Below are positions 20,747 to 29,584 of a stretch of 64,000 nucleotides of DNA, piece after piece. The position numbers and the translations under genes were made by a program. The notes below the pieces were generated by a model, which did not search any database, was not told the origin of the DNA, and saw only the letters and a program-made list of their open reading frames with translations. Location: positions 4,836,001 through 4,900,000 of the forward strand of contig NZ_CP092488.2 of assembly GCF_022430545.2 (NCBI RefSeq), written 5' to 3'. Each line of letters begins with the position of its first letter. The stretch's first letter is position 1. The DNA is from Mycobacterium paraterrae (lineage in GTDB: Bacteria > Actinomycetota > Actinomycetes > Mycobacteriales > Mycobacteriaceae).

Positions 20747-22165
20747 TCAGACGTCCTCTTCGCCGATGCGGTGCACGTGAATCAGGTTGGTCGACCCCAC
20801 CGTGCCCGGCGGAGCGCCTGCGACGATCACCACCAGGTCGCCGCGCTTGTAGCGCCCCAGCGACAGCAACGACTTGTCCACCTGGCGGATCATGCCGTCG
20901 GTGGTCTGCATGATCGGCACGATGAAAGTCTCCGTCCCCCACGTCATCGCCAGCTGGCTACGCACCTCCGGCAGCGGGGTGAAGGCCAGCAGCGGCAGCG
21001 GCGTGTGCAGTCGCGCAAGGCGCCGGACGGTGTCACCGGACTGGGTGAAGGCCACCAGCGCCTTGGCGTCCAGCCGCTCGCCGATGTCGCGGGCGGCATA
21101 GCTGATCACGCCGCGCTTGGTCCGGGGCACATGCGTCAGCGGTGGAGCGGCGGTCGAGTTCTCCTCCACCGCGCAGATGATGCGTGCCATGGTCTGGACC
21201 GCCGCCAACGGATACTTGCCGACCGACGTCTCGCCGGACAGCATCACCGCGTCGGCCCCGTCGAGGACGGCGTTGGCGACATCGGACGCCTCGGCCCGAG
21301 TCGGCCGCGAATGCTCGATCATCGACTCCAGCATCTGAGTCGCCACGATCACGGGTTTGGCGTTCTCCCTTGCCATTTGGATGGCCCGCTTCTGGACGAG
21401 CGGCACCTCTTCCAACGGCAGCTCGACGCCCAGGTCGCCGCGCGCGACCATCACCGCGTCGAAGGCCAGCACAACGGCCTCGAGGTTGTCGATCGCCTCC
21501 GGCTTCTCCAGCTTGGCGATCACCGGCACCCGCCGGCCGACGCGGTCCATCACCTCGTGTACGAGCTCGACATCCGACGGGGAGCGGACGAACGACAGCG
21601 CGACCATGTCGACACCGAGATGTAAGGCGAACTCGAGGTCGTCGACGTCTTTCTCCGACAGTGCGGGCGCCGAGACACTCATGCCGGGCAGTGACATGCC
21701 CTTGTTGTTACTGACCGGCCCGCCCTCGGTGACCGTGCAGACCACGTCGTCACCGTCGATGTGGTCGACCACCAATCCGACGTTGCCGTCGTCCACCAGC
21801 ACCCGGTCGCCGGGGACGGCGTCTTGCGCCAGCTGCTTGTACGTCGTCGAGATCCGGTCGTGGTTGCCCTCGCAGTCCGCGACGGTGATTCGCACCGTTT
21901 CGCCGTTGGCCCAGTAGGTCGGGCCGTCGGCGAAGCGTCCGAGCCTGATCTTGGGTCCCTGCAGATCGGCCAGTACGCCTACCGCGCGGCCGGTGGCATC
22001 GGAGGCTGCACGCACCCGGTCGTAGGACGTTTTGTGGTCGCTGTAGTCACCGTGGCTGAAGTTGAGCCGGGCAACGTCCATCCCAGCTTCGACCAGCGCC
22101 CGGACCGACTCGTCGGAGCTGGTGGCCGGACCGAGCGTACAGACGATCTTTCCGCGCCTTGCCAC
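20747..22165 (-). CDS. pykA: Pyruvate kinase
   Basis: Converts phosphoenolpyruvate and ADP to pyruvate and ATP, the last step of glycolysis. At 472 residues it equals the mycobacterial family length. Landmarks are KIVCTLGPA at the N-terminus, MDVARLNFSHG, the catalytic Lys and metal site in PVIAKLEKPEAIDNL and VMVARGDLGVELP, and TSVGKYPLAAV. The C-terminal allosteric domain runs from about residue 345. GTG 22165 is chosen because the protein then begins VARRGKIVCT as in orthologues; ten extra codons upstream are open but not homologous. Confidence 0.96.
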   Translation of the reverse strand: MARRGKIVCTLGPATSSDESVRALVEAGMDVARLNFSHGDYSDHKTSYDRVRAASDATGRAVGVLADLQGPKIRLGRFADGPTYWANGETVRITVADCEGNHDRISTTYKQLAQDAVPGDRVLVDDGNVGLVVDHIDGDDVVCTVTEGGPVSNNKGMSLPGMSVSAPALSEKDVDDLEFALHLGVDMVALSFVRSPSDVELVHEVMDRVGRRVPVIAKLEKPEAIDNLEAVVLAFDAVMVARGDLGVELPLEEVPLVQKRAIQMARENAKPVIVATQMLESMIEHSRPTRAEASDVANAVLDGADAVMLSGETSVGKYPLAAVQTMARIICAVEENSTAAPPLTHVPRTKRGVISYAARDIGERLDAKALVAFTQSGDTVRRLARLHTPLPLLAFTPLPEVRSQLAMTWGTETFIVPIMQTTDGMIRQVDKSLLSLGRYKRGDLVVIVAGAPPGTVGSTNLIHVHRIGEEDV

Positions 22166-22224
22166 GACGAAAGCATAGCCGCGCGATCTGACCATCTCGC
22201 GTCAGTTCCGCTTCGGGCAGCGAG

Positions 22225-22656
22225 CTAATGGGTGAGCAACGTCGGAACCAGCGGGAATCCGGGCAGGTTGCGGACCACCGTCCACGTCACCAGTGTGACG
22301 ATGACGGTTGCGGCCGCCGGGAGTGTCAGCGGCCACTGCTCGCGGCGCCGGCGCAACAGGGCCCAACCGCCCAGCAGCGGGAGGCCGATCAGCAGGACAA
22401 TGTTGTCGTTGATCGCGGCGGCCAGATGCCCGTGCAGCACGTCGTGGACCATCCGTAGCCCACCGCACGCCGGGCAGTTCCATCCGGTGAGCAACCGGAA
22501 CGGGCAGGCCGGCAGGAAAGAACCCGGCTTGTGCGGGTCAGCCAGTCCGATGTAACCGAGCGCGGCGGCCAGCAGTGCAGCCGATCCAAGCACGGTGTAG
22601 CGGTGCCGGCGCGCAGCGGGCGGGTCAGCGCCGAATCCCCCCGCTGGGCCGGACAT
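22225..22656 (-). CDS. DUF2752 membrane protein (Rv1616-like)
   Basis: A 143-residue protein with an N-terminal helix (TVLGSAALLAAALGYIGL), the DUF2752 signature CPFRLLTGWNCPACGGLRMVH (cut here as CPFRLLTGW and CPACGGLRM), and two more helices. The paired Cys suggest metal or thiol chemistry near the membrane, but no activity is known. Its ATG overlaps the lgt stop (TGATG), so it is translated with lgt. M. tuberculosis has the same gene between pykA and lgt. Confidence 0.82.
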   Translation of the reverse strand: MSGPAGGFGADPPAARRHRYTVLGSAALLAAALGYIGLADPHKPGSFLPACPFRLLTGWNCPACGGLRMVHDVLHGHLAAAINDNIVLLIGLPLLGGWALLRRRREQWPLTLPAAATVIVTLVTWTVVRNLPGFPLVPTLLTH

Positions 22657-23849
22657 CAGTCGTCGGCCGATTTCTTGTCGGCCGGCTGCCGCTCCTCGGT
22701 GTCGCCCTCGGAGGCTTCGGCGGCAGTTGCGTCGCCGGCGTCCTCCGCCTCGTCGGACACGGCCTTGTCGTCTCGGTCCTCGGTGGGCTCGACAACGACG
22801 ACAGGCGGGTCGACCTCGGCGGCATCGGCCTCGGCGACAACGGCGGCAGCATCGGGGTCCGGTTGGTCGGTCGTTGTCGCCTCGTCGTGTGTCTCAGCAG
22901 CTCCGGCCGTCGCGGTCGCCTCGCCCGGTGTCTCGCCGGCCGCGGCGTCGTCCACGGAGTCCGGCTCCAGCAGCTCGGCGGCCGAGCCGCTCAGCGTCGC
23001 CGGATCTTCGCGACCCTTCGGGGCCAACACCAAATACACCACGGCGCCGATGAGCACGAACGTAGACGTGAACGAGTTGATTCGGATACCCGCGATATGA
23101 GTGGCCGTGTCGTCGCGCAATAGCTCGACCCAGAACCGGCCGATGCAATACCCCGCGACATAGGTCGCGAACAGCCGGCCGTGCCCGATGGTGAACCGGC
23201 GATCGAGATACAGCAAAACGACGAAAACCAGCAGATTCCAGAGCAATTCGTAAAGGAAGGTCGGCTGAACGACCATCGCGAGCTGCCCGGTGGAAACCCC
23301 GTCCAGCGAGTGCACATCGACAAAGCCGGCCGGGTCGCGGCGATAGAAGATCTCCAGGCCCCACGGCATGCCCGTCTCGCGGCCGTAGAGCTCTTGGTTG
23401 AAGTAGTTGCCGAGGCGACCGATCGCCTGCGCGAGGACGATGCCGGGCGCGATCGCGTCCCCGAACGCCGGCAGCGGAATACCCCGGCGCCGGCAGGCGA
23501 TCCACGCGCCCACTCCGCCCAGCGCCACCGCGCCCCAAATTCCCAGGCCGCCGTCCCAGATACGCAGCGCGGCAACGGGTCCGGCGCCACCGTCGCCGAA
23601 ATATGTTCGCCAGTCGGTCGCCAGGTGATACAACCGACCGCCGACCAGACCGAAGGGCACGGCCCACAACGCGATGTCGTAGATCACGCCACGTTCGCCG
23701 CCGCGGGCCTCCCAGCGTCGGTCGCCGATCAGCAGTGCGGCGATGATCCCGGCGATGATGAACAGCGCATAGGCCCGGATCGGAATGGGGCCCAGATGCC
23801 ACACGCCCTGCGGAGGGCTGGGGAAATACGCGATGACGGTTGTCGTCAC
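22656..23849 (-). CDS. lgt: Prolipoprotein diacylglyceryl transferase
   Basis: A 397-residue membrane enzyme that moves diacylglycerol from phosphatidylglycerol to the lipobox Cys of prolipoproteins. Seven helices cover about residues 15-270. Signature pieces are IPIRAYALFIIAGI, GGRLYHLATDW, the Lgt signature QAIGRLGNYFNQELYGRET (shown as GRLGNYFNQELYG) and GRLFATYVAGY. The C-terminus from about residue 285 is a long tail rich in Ala, Glu, Asp and Thr, longer than in E. coli Lgt and common in mycobacteria. GTG 23849 overlaps the trpA stop by four bases. Confidence 0.95.
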   Translation of the reverse strand: MTTTVIAYFPSPPQGVWHLGPIPIRAYALFIIAGIIAALLIGDRRWEARGGERGVIYDIALWAVPFGLVGGRLYHLATDWRTYFGDGGAGPVAALRIWDGGLGIWGAVALGGVGAWIACRRRGIPLPAFGDAIAPGIVLAQAIGRLGNYFNQELYGRETGMPWGLEIFYRRDPAGFVDVHSLDGVSTGQLAMVVQPTFLYELLWNLLVFVVLLYLDRRFTIGHGRLFATYVAGYCIGRFWVELLRDDTATHIAGIRINSFTSTFVLIGAVVYLVLAPKGREDPATLSGSAAELLEPDSVDDAAAGETPGEATATAGAAETHDEATTTDQPDPDAAAVVAEADAAEVDPPVVVVEPTEDRDDKAVSDEAEDAGDATAAEASEGDTEERQPADKKSADD

Positions 23850-24658
23850 GGCGCCGAGATCCCCTGGCGGACACCTTCAGCGAGTTCTTTGCTGAGTGCA
23901 CGCATGGTAGGCAGACCATCGGACAACGCGGAGACCAGCGCCGAGCCCACGATGACGCCGTCGGCATAGCGGGCGATCTCGGCGGCCTGTTCGCGCGACC
24001 GGACGCCCAGCCCGACCCCGACCGCGATGTCGGAAACCTCTTTGACCCTGCCGACCAATTCCGGCGCGGCGTTCGACACCGCGTCCCGGGCACCGGTCAC
24101 GCCCATTGTCGACGCGGCATAGACGAAACCGCGCGACGCCTCGACGGTGTCGGCCAAACGCTGCGGTGTCGATGACGGTGCGACCAGGAAGATGCGGTCC
24201 AGCTGGTGCTGCTCGGAGGCCGCGAGCCACTCGTCGGCCTCGTCGGGGATGAGGTCCGGCGTGATAAGGCCATATCCGCCCGCCGCGGCCAGGTCACGAG
24301 CAAAAGCGTCAACTCCGTAGCGCAGGACCGGGTTCCAGTACGTCATCACCACAGCGCGACCGCCCGCTGCGCTGATGGCCTCGACGGCGGACAGCGTGTC
24401 GCGCACCCGCACGCCGCCCTGCAGAGCCACCTCCGTGGCGTTTGCAATCACCGGGCCGTCCATCCCGGGATCCGAATACGGGACACCGACTTCGATGAGG
24501 TCGCAGCCGGATTCGGTCAGCGCCTTCATCGCGTCGATCGATCCGGCAACGTCCGGATACCCGGTCGGCAGGTATCCGATCAGCGCCGCCCGGTGTTCAT
24601 CCCGGCAGGTGTTGAAAAGCGCTCGGAGCCGGCTCTTTTCGCTTTGCTGGACGGTCAT
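23846..24658 (-). CDS. trpA: Tryptophan synthase alpha chain
   Basis: A 270-residue TIM barrel that cleaves indole-3-glycerol phosphate and passes indole to TrpB. Catalytic Glu lies in DLIEVGVPYSDP and Asp in the same segment (PYSDPGMDGPVI); the phosphate site is GVGLGVRS, then DGVIVGSALV. ATG 24658 overlaps the trpB stop (ATGA), as usual for these two coupled genes; an upstream in-frame extension has no homology. Confidence 0.96.
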   Translation of the reverse strand: MTVQQSEKSRLRALFNTCRDEHRAALIGYLPTGYPDVAGSIDAMKALTESGCDLIEVGVPYSDPGMDGPVIANATEVALQGGVRVRDTLSAVEAISAAGGRAVVMTYWNPVLRYGVDAFARDLAAAGGYGLITPDLIPDEADEWLAASEQHQLDRIFLVAPSSTPQRLADTVEASRGFVYAASTMGVTGARDAVSNAAPELVGRVKEVSDIAVGVGLGVRSREQAAEIARYADGVIVGSALVSALSDGLPTMRALSKELAEGVRQGISAP

Positions 24659-25923
24659 GCTTGCCCGTCGCCGTCCGCGAGCAAGCCAAACCACTTGGCT
24701 GCGGTCTCGACGTCTTTGTCACCGCGGCCGGACAGATTCACGACGATGATCGCGCCGGTTCCCAACTCGACGCCGAGCTTGAGCGCGCCCGCAACCGCGT
24801 GGGCCGACTCGATCGCCGGGATGATGCCCTCGGTGCGACACAACAGCCGGAACGCATCCATTGCCTCGCTGTCGGTGATCGGGCGGTATTCAGCTCGCCC
24901 AATGTCTTTCAGGAATGCGTGTTCGGGGCCCACGCCGGGATAATCCAGGCCGGCCGAGATCGAATGCGATTCGATCGTCTGCCCGTCCTCGTCCTGCAAC
25001 AGGAACGAAAACGAACCCTGGAACGCGCCGGGCGTCCCGCCGGTGAACGTGGCGGCGTGCCGGCCGGTTTCGACGCCGTCGCCCGCGGCCTCGAAGCCGA
25101 CCAGACGGACACCCGGATCGTCGAGGAAGGCATGGAAGATGCCGATCGCGTTCGATCCCCCGCCCACGCAAGCGGTGACGGCGTCTGGCAGGCGACCGGC
25201 CTGATCCTGAATCTGGACCCGTGCCTCCAGGCCGATCACCCGCTGAAAATCGCGGACCATCGTCGGAAACGGATGCGGCCCAGCGGCAGTACCGAAGCAG
25301 TAATAGGTGTTGTCGGCGTTGGTGACCCAGTCGCGAAACGCCTCGTTGATGGCGTCCTTGAGCGTCTTCGACCCCGACTCGACCGACACGACCTGGGCGC
25401 CTAGCAGACGCATCCGGGCCACGTTGAGCGCCTGCCGGGCGGTGTCGACGGCACCCATGTAGATCACGCAATCCAGTCCGAGCAATGCGCACGCCGTCGC
25501 GGTCGCCACCCCGTGCTGACCGGCGCCGGTCTCGGCGATCACCCGGGTCTTGCCCATCTGGCGGGCCAGCAACGCCTGGCCGAGCACGTTGTTGATTTTG
25601 TGAGAACCGGTGTGGTTGAGGTCTTCTCGTTTGAGGAAGATGTGGGCGCCACCGGCATGCTCGCTGAGTCGAGTCGCCTCGTACAGCGGCGACGGCCTGC
25701 CGGTGTAGTGCGTCTGCAAGCGGTCCAGTTCGTCGAGGTATGCCTGGTCGGTGCGCACCTTCTCGTAGGCCGCGGTGACTTCCTCGATGACGGCCATCAG
25801 CGCTTCCGCAACGAAACGACCACCGTAGACACCGAAATGGCCACGAGCGTCGGGATCGTGGGTGGTGGGCTCGGCGATTGCCGCGCTAGAACGCGGGAGT
25901 TCGGGACGCAAGATGTCAGCCAT
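24655..25923 (-). CDS. trpB: Tryptophan synthase beta chain
   Basis: A 422-residue PLP enzyme that joins indole and serine to give tryptophan. The PLP Lys is in KREDLNHTGSHKINN, the catalytic Glu in IAETGAGQHGVA, the phosphate loop in CVGGGSNAIG and the C-terminal Ser in VNLSGRGDKD. The N-terminus has about 20 extra residues, as in mycobacteria. ATG 25923 is preferred over a TTG at 25929. Gene order trpC-trpB-trpA on the minus strand is the actinobacterial operon. Confidence 0.96.
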   Translation of the reverse strand: MADILRPELPRSSAAIAEPTTHDPDARGHFGVYGGRFVAEALMAVIEEVTAAYEKVRTDQAYLDELDRLQTHYTGRPSPLYEATRLSEHAGGAHIFLKREDLNHTGSHKINNVLGQALLARQMGKTRVIAETGAGQHGVATATACALLGLDCVIYMGAVDTARQALNVARMRLLGAQVVSVESGSKTLKDAINEAFRDWVTNADNTYYCFGTAAGPHPFPTMVRDFQRVIGLEARVQIQDQAGRLPDAVTACVGGGSNAIGIFHAFLDDPGVRLVGFEAAGDGVETGRHAATFTGGTPGAFQGSFSFLLQDEDGQTIESHSISAGLDYPGVGPEHAFLKDIGRAEYRPITDSEAMDAFRLLCRTEGIIPAIESAHAVAGALKLGVELGTGAIIVVNLSGRGDKDVETAAKWFGLLADGDGQA

Positions 25924-25974
25924 TACCAATACTCAACGGGTCAGCGGTGCATGGGGTTCGTCCACCGCGCCGCG

Positions 25975-26793
25975 CTAGCGGGCCGGCTTGGGGCACGACG
26001 GGTGCTTGCCGGCAGTCACCAGGTCGGCGCAGGCAGCGCGGGGGTCTCCGCTGGTTACCAGACCTTCGCCCACCAGCACGGCGTCGGCACCTGCGCCGGC
26101 GTACGCCAGCAGATCGGCCCTGCCCCGCACACCGGACTCGGCGATCCGGATGACGTCGGAGGGAAGCCCCGGGGCGATGCGCGCGAAGCAATCCCGATCG
26201 ACTCGCAGAGTACGCAGATCGCGGGCGTTGACGCCGATCACGCGGGCCCCCGCCTTCAGGGCCCGGTCCGCCTCGGCTTCGGTGTGTACCTCGACGAGTG
26301 CGGTCATGCCCAGCGATTCGGTGCGCTCCAGCATCGACTCCAGCGCCGGCTGGTCGAGCGCGGCGACAATCAGCAGAAGCATGTCGGCGCCATGCGCCCG
26401 GGCCTCGTGAATTTGGTAGGGGCCCACCACGAAGTCTTTGCGCAGCACCGGGATTGACACCGCGGCGCGCACCGAGTCGAGGTCGGCGAGGCTGCCGTGG
26501 AAGCGGCGTTCTTCGGTCAGCACGCTGATAATCCGGGCGCCGCCCTCTTCGTAGGCACACGCCAGCGCGGCCGGGTCAGCGATCGACGCGAGCTCCCCCG
26601 CCGACGGGCTGGCCCGCTTCACTTCGGCGATCACACCGATACCGGGTTCGCGCAGCGCCGCCAACACATCACGAGGTGGCGGGGCGGCTTCGGCGGCTGC
26701 CTTGATCTCCGGCATGCTCAGAACCGCTTCACGGGCGGCAACGTCGGCACGGACTCCTTCGATGATGGAGTCGAGCACGCTAGCCGAACTCAT
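25975..26793 (-). CDS. trpC: Indole-3-glycerol phosphate synthase
   Basis: A 272-residue TIM barrel for ring closure of CdRP to indole-3-glycerol phosphate. Key residues are in VIAEVKRASPSAG (catalytic Lys), LTEERRFHGSL, PVLRKDFVVGPYQI (second Lys), VEVHTE and IAESGVRG. The length equals M. tuberculosis TrpC. It lies 51 bp upstream of trpB and 95 bp downstream of the TIGR02234 membrane gene. No PRAI domain is fused, as expected in mycobacteria, where PriA/HisA does that step. Confidence 0.96.
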   Translation of the reverse strand: MSSASVLDSIIEGVRADVAAREAVLSMPEIKAAAEAAPPPRDVLAALREPGIGVIAEVKRASPSAGELASIADPAALACAYEEGGARIISVLTEERRFHGSLADLDSVRAAVSIPVLRKDFVVGPYQIHEARAHGADMLLLIVAALDQPALESMLERTESLGMTALVEVHTEAEADRALKAGARVIGVNARDLRTLRVDRDCFARIAPGLPSDVIRIAESGVRGRADLLAYAGAGADAVLVGEGLVTSGDPRAACADLVTAGKHPSCPKPAR

Positions 26794-26888
26794 GCTGTCG
26801 GTTCCTCTCCCCGGCCGCCGCCAGAGTATTGACGGCGTGCTTCGAGGGTAGCGAGCGCCACGGTGGCGTTCATCACCGACCCTCGGTG

Positions 26889-27518
26889 TCAGGTTCTCGT
26901 CGGCGGATCATCCGGCGCGTCGGTCGGGTCGCGGCCCTCGTCGATCTCGTCCCACATCGTTCGTTCCGACGGGGCCTCGTCCCCTCGTCGCGCCACGGAG
27001 CGACGGGCGGCGGGCGCCAGATACTTCGTGCCGGTTCCCCCGGCGGAGGCCGCGGTGCGCATCAGCAGCACCGCGGCGACCACAATGCCCACCGCCGCCA
27101 CCAGCGTGGTCACCGGCCCCGGGTAGTGCCGCTTGCTGCCGACCAACTCGATTAGCGGCACGCGCGCCAGGTCGGCACCCCGCAGAGCGATGTCTGGCGT
27201 TTCCAGGGTGCTGATGGCCAGGTACCCCGTCGCCAAGCTGGCGACGGCCACCAGCACCGCAAGCGCCCGCAGCGCCCACCCCCGCACCGCAAGGGCGGCC
27301 AGCGCGGCGGCCAGCAGCAGCAGCGCCAGGGGCAGCAGCGCCGACGACCACCCCGACCCGGACAGCGTGACGACCTTCGGTGGGCCCAGCCCGTCGAAGG
27401 TGTTCAGCTCGACCCAGGTCAGCCGCGAAGCCGCCCACAGCCCGGCGGCGCAGACGACCAGCAACACCTGCGCCGCCCGGAGGGCCCGGCGCCCGGCGGC
27501 GGGCTGTGCATCAGCCAT
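26889..27518 (-). CDS. Trp-region conserved membrane protein (Rv1610-like, TIGR02234)
   Basis: A 209-residue protein with four hydrophobic helices: ALRAAQVLLVVCAAGLWAAS, WSSALLPLALLLLAAALAAL, LAVLVAVASLATGYLAIS and PVTTLVAAVGIVVAAVLLM. It ends in a charged Asp/Arg-rich tail. The family occurs in actinobacterial trp operons next to trpE, and its function is unknown; a transport or complex-assembly role is only a guess. Its ATG overlaps the trpE stop by eight bases, so it is co-translated. Confidence 0.85.
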   Translation of the reverse strand: MADAQPAAGRRALRAAQVLLVVCAAGLWAASRLTWVELNTFDGLGPPKVVTLSGSGWSSALLPLALLLLAAALAALAVRGWALRALAVLVAVASLATGYLAISTLETPDIALRGADLARVPLIELVGSKRHYPGPVTTLVAAVGIVVAAVLLMRTAASAGGTGTKYLAPAARRSVARRGDEAPSERTMWDEIDEGRDPTDAPDDPPTRT

Positions 27519-29052
27519 TGCGGTTCACGTCGGGACCGCTGAGGGTTTCCGCAGCGGCGATCGCGCTGAGCACCGCCCGCGCCTTATTGGTCGCCTCGGT
27601 GTACTCGTAAGGCCCGTTGGAGTCGGCCACCACGCCGCCGCCGGCCTGCACGTAGGCGGTGCCGTCACGCATCAGGGCGGTCCGGATCGCGATCGCGAAG
27701 TCGGCGTTCCCGGCGAAATCGAGATACCCGACTACACCGCCGTAGAGGCCGCGCCGGGTTTTCTCCACCTCTTCGATCAATTCCATCGCGCGGACCTTCG
27801 GCGCCCCCGACAACGTGCCCGCGGGAAAGCAGGCCGTCACGGCGTCCAGTGCGCTGCGGCCCTCGGCCAGCTGCCCCGTCACCGTCGAGACCAGGTGCAT
27901 CACATGGCTGTAGCGCTCGATGTGGCTGTAGTCCTCGACCCGGACGCTTCCCGGCACACACACCCGGCCCAGATCGTTGCGGCCGAGGTCGACCAACATC
28001 AGGTGCTCGGCGCGTTCCTTCTCGTCGGCCAACAGTTCCTTTTCGAGCAGCTGGTCCTCGTCCTCGGTTTCACCGCGCCACCGGGTCCCGGCGATCGGGT
28101 GAGTGGTCGCCCACCCTTCCTGCACGGTGACCAAAGCCTCAGGACTCGACCCGGCAATCGAAAAGGCAGTCCCGCCTTCGCCATTGGGCACATGCAGTAG
28201 ATACATGTACGGGCTGGGGTTGGAGACGCGAAGCATCCGGTACACGTCGATTGCCTCGACGTGAGTGTCCATTTCGAAACGCTGCGACGGAACCACCTGG
28301 AACGCCTCGCCCCGCTCGATTTCTGCGACCAGGCGCTCGACGATTTCGCCGTACTCTTCCACCGTTCGCTGGGAGCGGTGCTGCGGCTCGGGCCGGGTGA
28401 ACGTCGCCACGGTCGACGGCAACGGCTGCTCGAGCGCGGTCGTCATTACCTCCAGCCGGGCGATGGCATCGTCGTAGGCCTCATCCACGCGCTCGTCGGT
28501 GCCGTTCCAGTTCACCGCGTTGGCGATCAGCGTGATCGTGCCCTCGTGGTGGTCGACGGCGGCCAGGTCAGTGGCGAGCAGCAGCAACATGTCCGGCAGG
28601 TTCAAATCGTCGGCCGCCAGCTCCGGCAGCCGTTCTAGACGTCGCACCAGGTCGTAAGCGAAAAAGCCGACCATGCCGCTCGAGAGCGGCGGCAGCCCCG
28701 GCAGCACGGCCGTGGCCAACAGCTCCAGAGTCTGGTGCAGTGCCTGCAATGGATCCCCGCCGGTGGGTGCGTCCTGTGGCACCGCGCCCAGCCACACTGC
28801 GTTGCCGTCGCGAACGGTCAGCGCCGAGGGAGCACCGGCGCCGATGAACGACCATCGCGACCACGACCGTCCGTTCTCGGCCGACTCCAGCAAGAAGGTG
28901 CCGGGCCGGTTGTCGGCCAGCTTTCGGTACGCGGACAGCGGAGTCTCGGCGTCCGCCAGCACCTTGCGGGTCACGGGCACCACGCGGTGTTCGGCGGCCA
29001 GCGCGCGAAAGGCTTCCCGCGATGTGGTGGCGGCGGCGAGGTTGGCGTGCAC
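27511..29052 (-). CDS. trpE: Anthranilate synthase component I
   Basis: A 513-residue chorismate-using enzyme that makes anthranilate with a TrpG-type amidotransferase located elsewhere. The feedback-site element LLES is in GTFLLESAENG. Catalytic segments are AFQVVPSQRF, PIAGTRWRGETEDED, DLGRNDLGRVC, SYSH-like SHIERYSHVMH, TLSGAPKVRAME and GYLDFAGNADFAIAIRT. The start is GTG 29052, giving VHANLAAATTSRE as in orthologues; the longer frame upstream is not homologous. A perfect hairpin lies directly before the start. It heads the trp operon trpE-Rv1610-trpC-trpB-trpA. Confidence 0.96.
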   Translation of the reverse strand: MHANLAAATTSREAFRALAAEHRVVPVTRKVLADAETPLSAYRKLADNRPGTFLLESAENGRSWSRWSFIGAGAPSALTVRDGNAVWLGAVPQDAPTGGDPLQALHQTLELLATAVLPGLPPLSSGMVGFFAYDLVRRLERLPELAADDLNLPDMLLLLATDLAAVDHHEGTITLIANAVNWNGTDERVDEAYDDAIARLEVMTTALEQPLPSTVATFTRPEPQHRSQRTVEEYGEIVERLVAEIERGEAFQVVPSQRFEMDTHVEAIDVYRMLRVSNPSPYMYLLHVPNGEGGTAFSIAGSSPEALVTVQEGWATTHPIAGTRWRGETEDEDQLLEKELLADEKERAEHLMLVDLGRNDLGRVCVPGSVRVEDYSHIERYSHVMHLVSTVTGQLAEGRSALDAVTACFPAGTLSGAPKVRAMELIEEVEKTRRGLYGGVVGYLDFAGNADFAIAIRTALMRDGTAYVQAGGGVVADSNGPYEYTEATNKARAVLSAIAAAETLSGPDVNRNG

Positions 29053-29054
29053 GG

Positions 29055-29074
29055 GCCCATCTTCCCAGATGGGC
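29055..29074 (-). promoter_or_regulatory. 8-bp perfect hairpin covering the trpE ribosome site
   Basis: GCCCATCT and AGATGGGC flank a four-base loop. On the trpE strand the loop and stem hold GGGAAG, the only ribosome-site-like sequence, and the stem ends two bases before the GTG. It could block translation as RNA or act as an operator between divergent trpE and bcpB. Confidence 0.5.
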
Positions 29075-29110
29075 AAAGTTGCGTCGCTGGCCTGGCGTAG
29101 CGTGACGCCC

Positions 29111-29569
29111 ATGAAAACCGGTGACACCGTGGCTGACTTCGAACTTCCCGACCAGACCGGCACGCCGCGCCGGCTCAGCGCCTTGCTGTCCGATGGGCCT
29201 GTGGTGTTGTTCTTCTACCCGGCAGCCATGACGCCCGGTTGCACGAAAGAGGCCTGCCACTTCCGCGACCTGGCTCAGGAATTCGCGGCCGTCGGAGCGA
29301 ACCGAGTCGGAATCAGCGTCGATCCCGTTGCCAAGCAAGCGAAGTTCGCCGACACGCAGGGTTTCGATTACCCGCTGCTGTCCGACACCGACGGCGCGAT
29401 CGCCAACCAATTCGGGGTCAAGCGGGGACTTTTGGGCAAGCTGCTTCCGGTCAAGCGCACCACGTTTGTCATCGACACCGACCGCACAGTGCTCGACGTG
29501 ATCTCCAGCGAGCTCAGCATGGAGTCCCACGCCGACAAGGCATTACAGACACTGCGCGCCCGCGGATAG
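29111..29569 (+). CDS. bcpB: Peroxiredoxin of the Bcp/PrxQ type
   Basis: A 152-residue thioredoxin-fold peroxidase that reduces peroxides. The peroxidatic Cys is in YPAAMTPGCTKEACHF, with a second Cys five residues later as in PrxQ two-Cys enzymes. Further family signs are VADFELPDQTGTPRRL at the N-terminus, VGISVDPVAKQAKF and KRTTFVIDTD. It closely matches M. tuberculosis BcpB (Rv1608c). It is divergent from trpE, with 58 bp between the start codons. ATG 29111 is chosen; a GTG at 29102 is also open. Confidence 0.94.
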   Translation: MKTGDTVADFELPDQTGTPRRLSALLSDGPVVLFFYPAAMTPGCTKEACHFRDLAQEFAAVGANRVGISVDPVAKQAKFADTQGFDYPLLSDTDGAIANQFGVKRGLLGKLLPVKRTTFVIDTDRTVLDVISSELSMESHADKALQTLRARG

Positions 29570-29584
29570 CCGACCTGACGCCCG

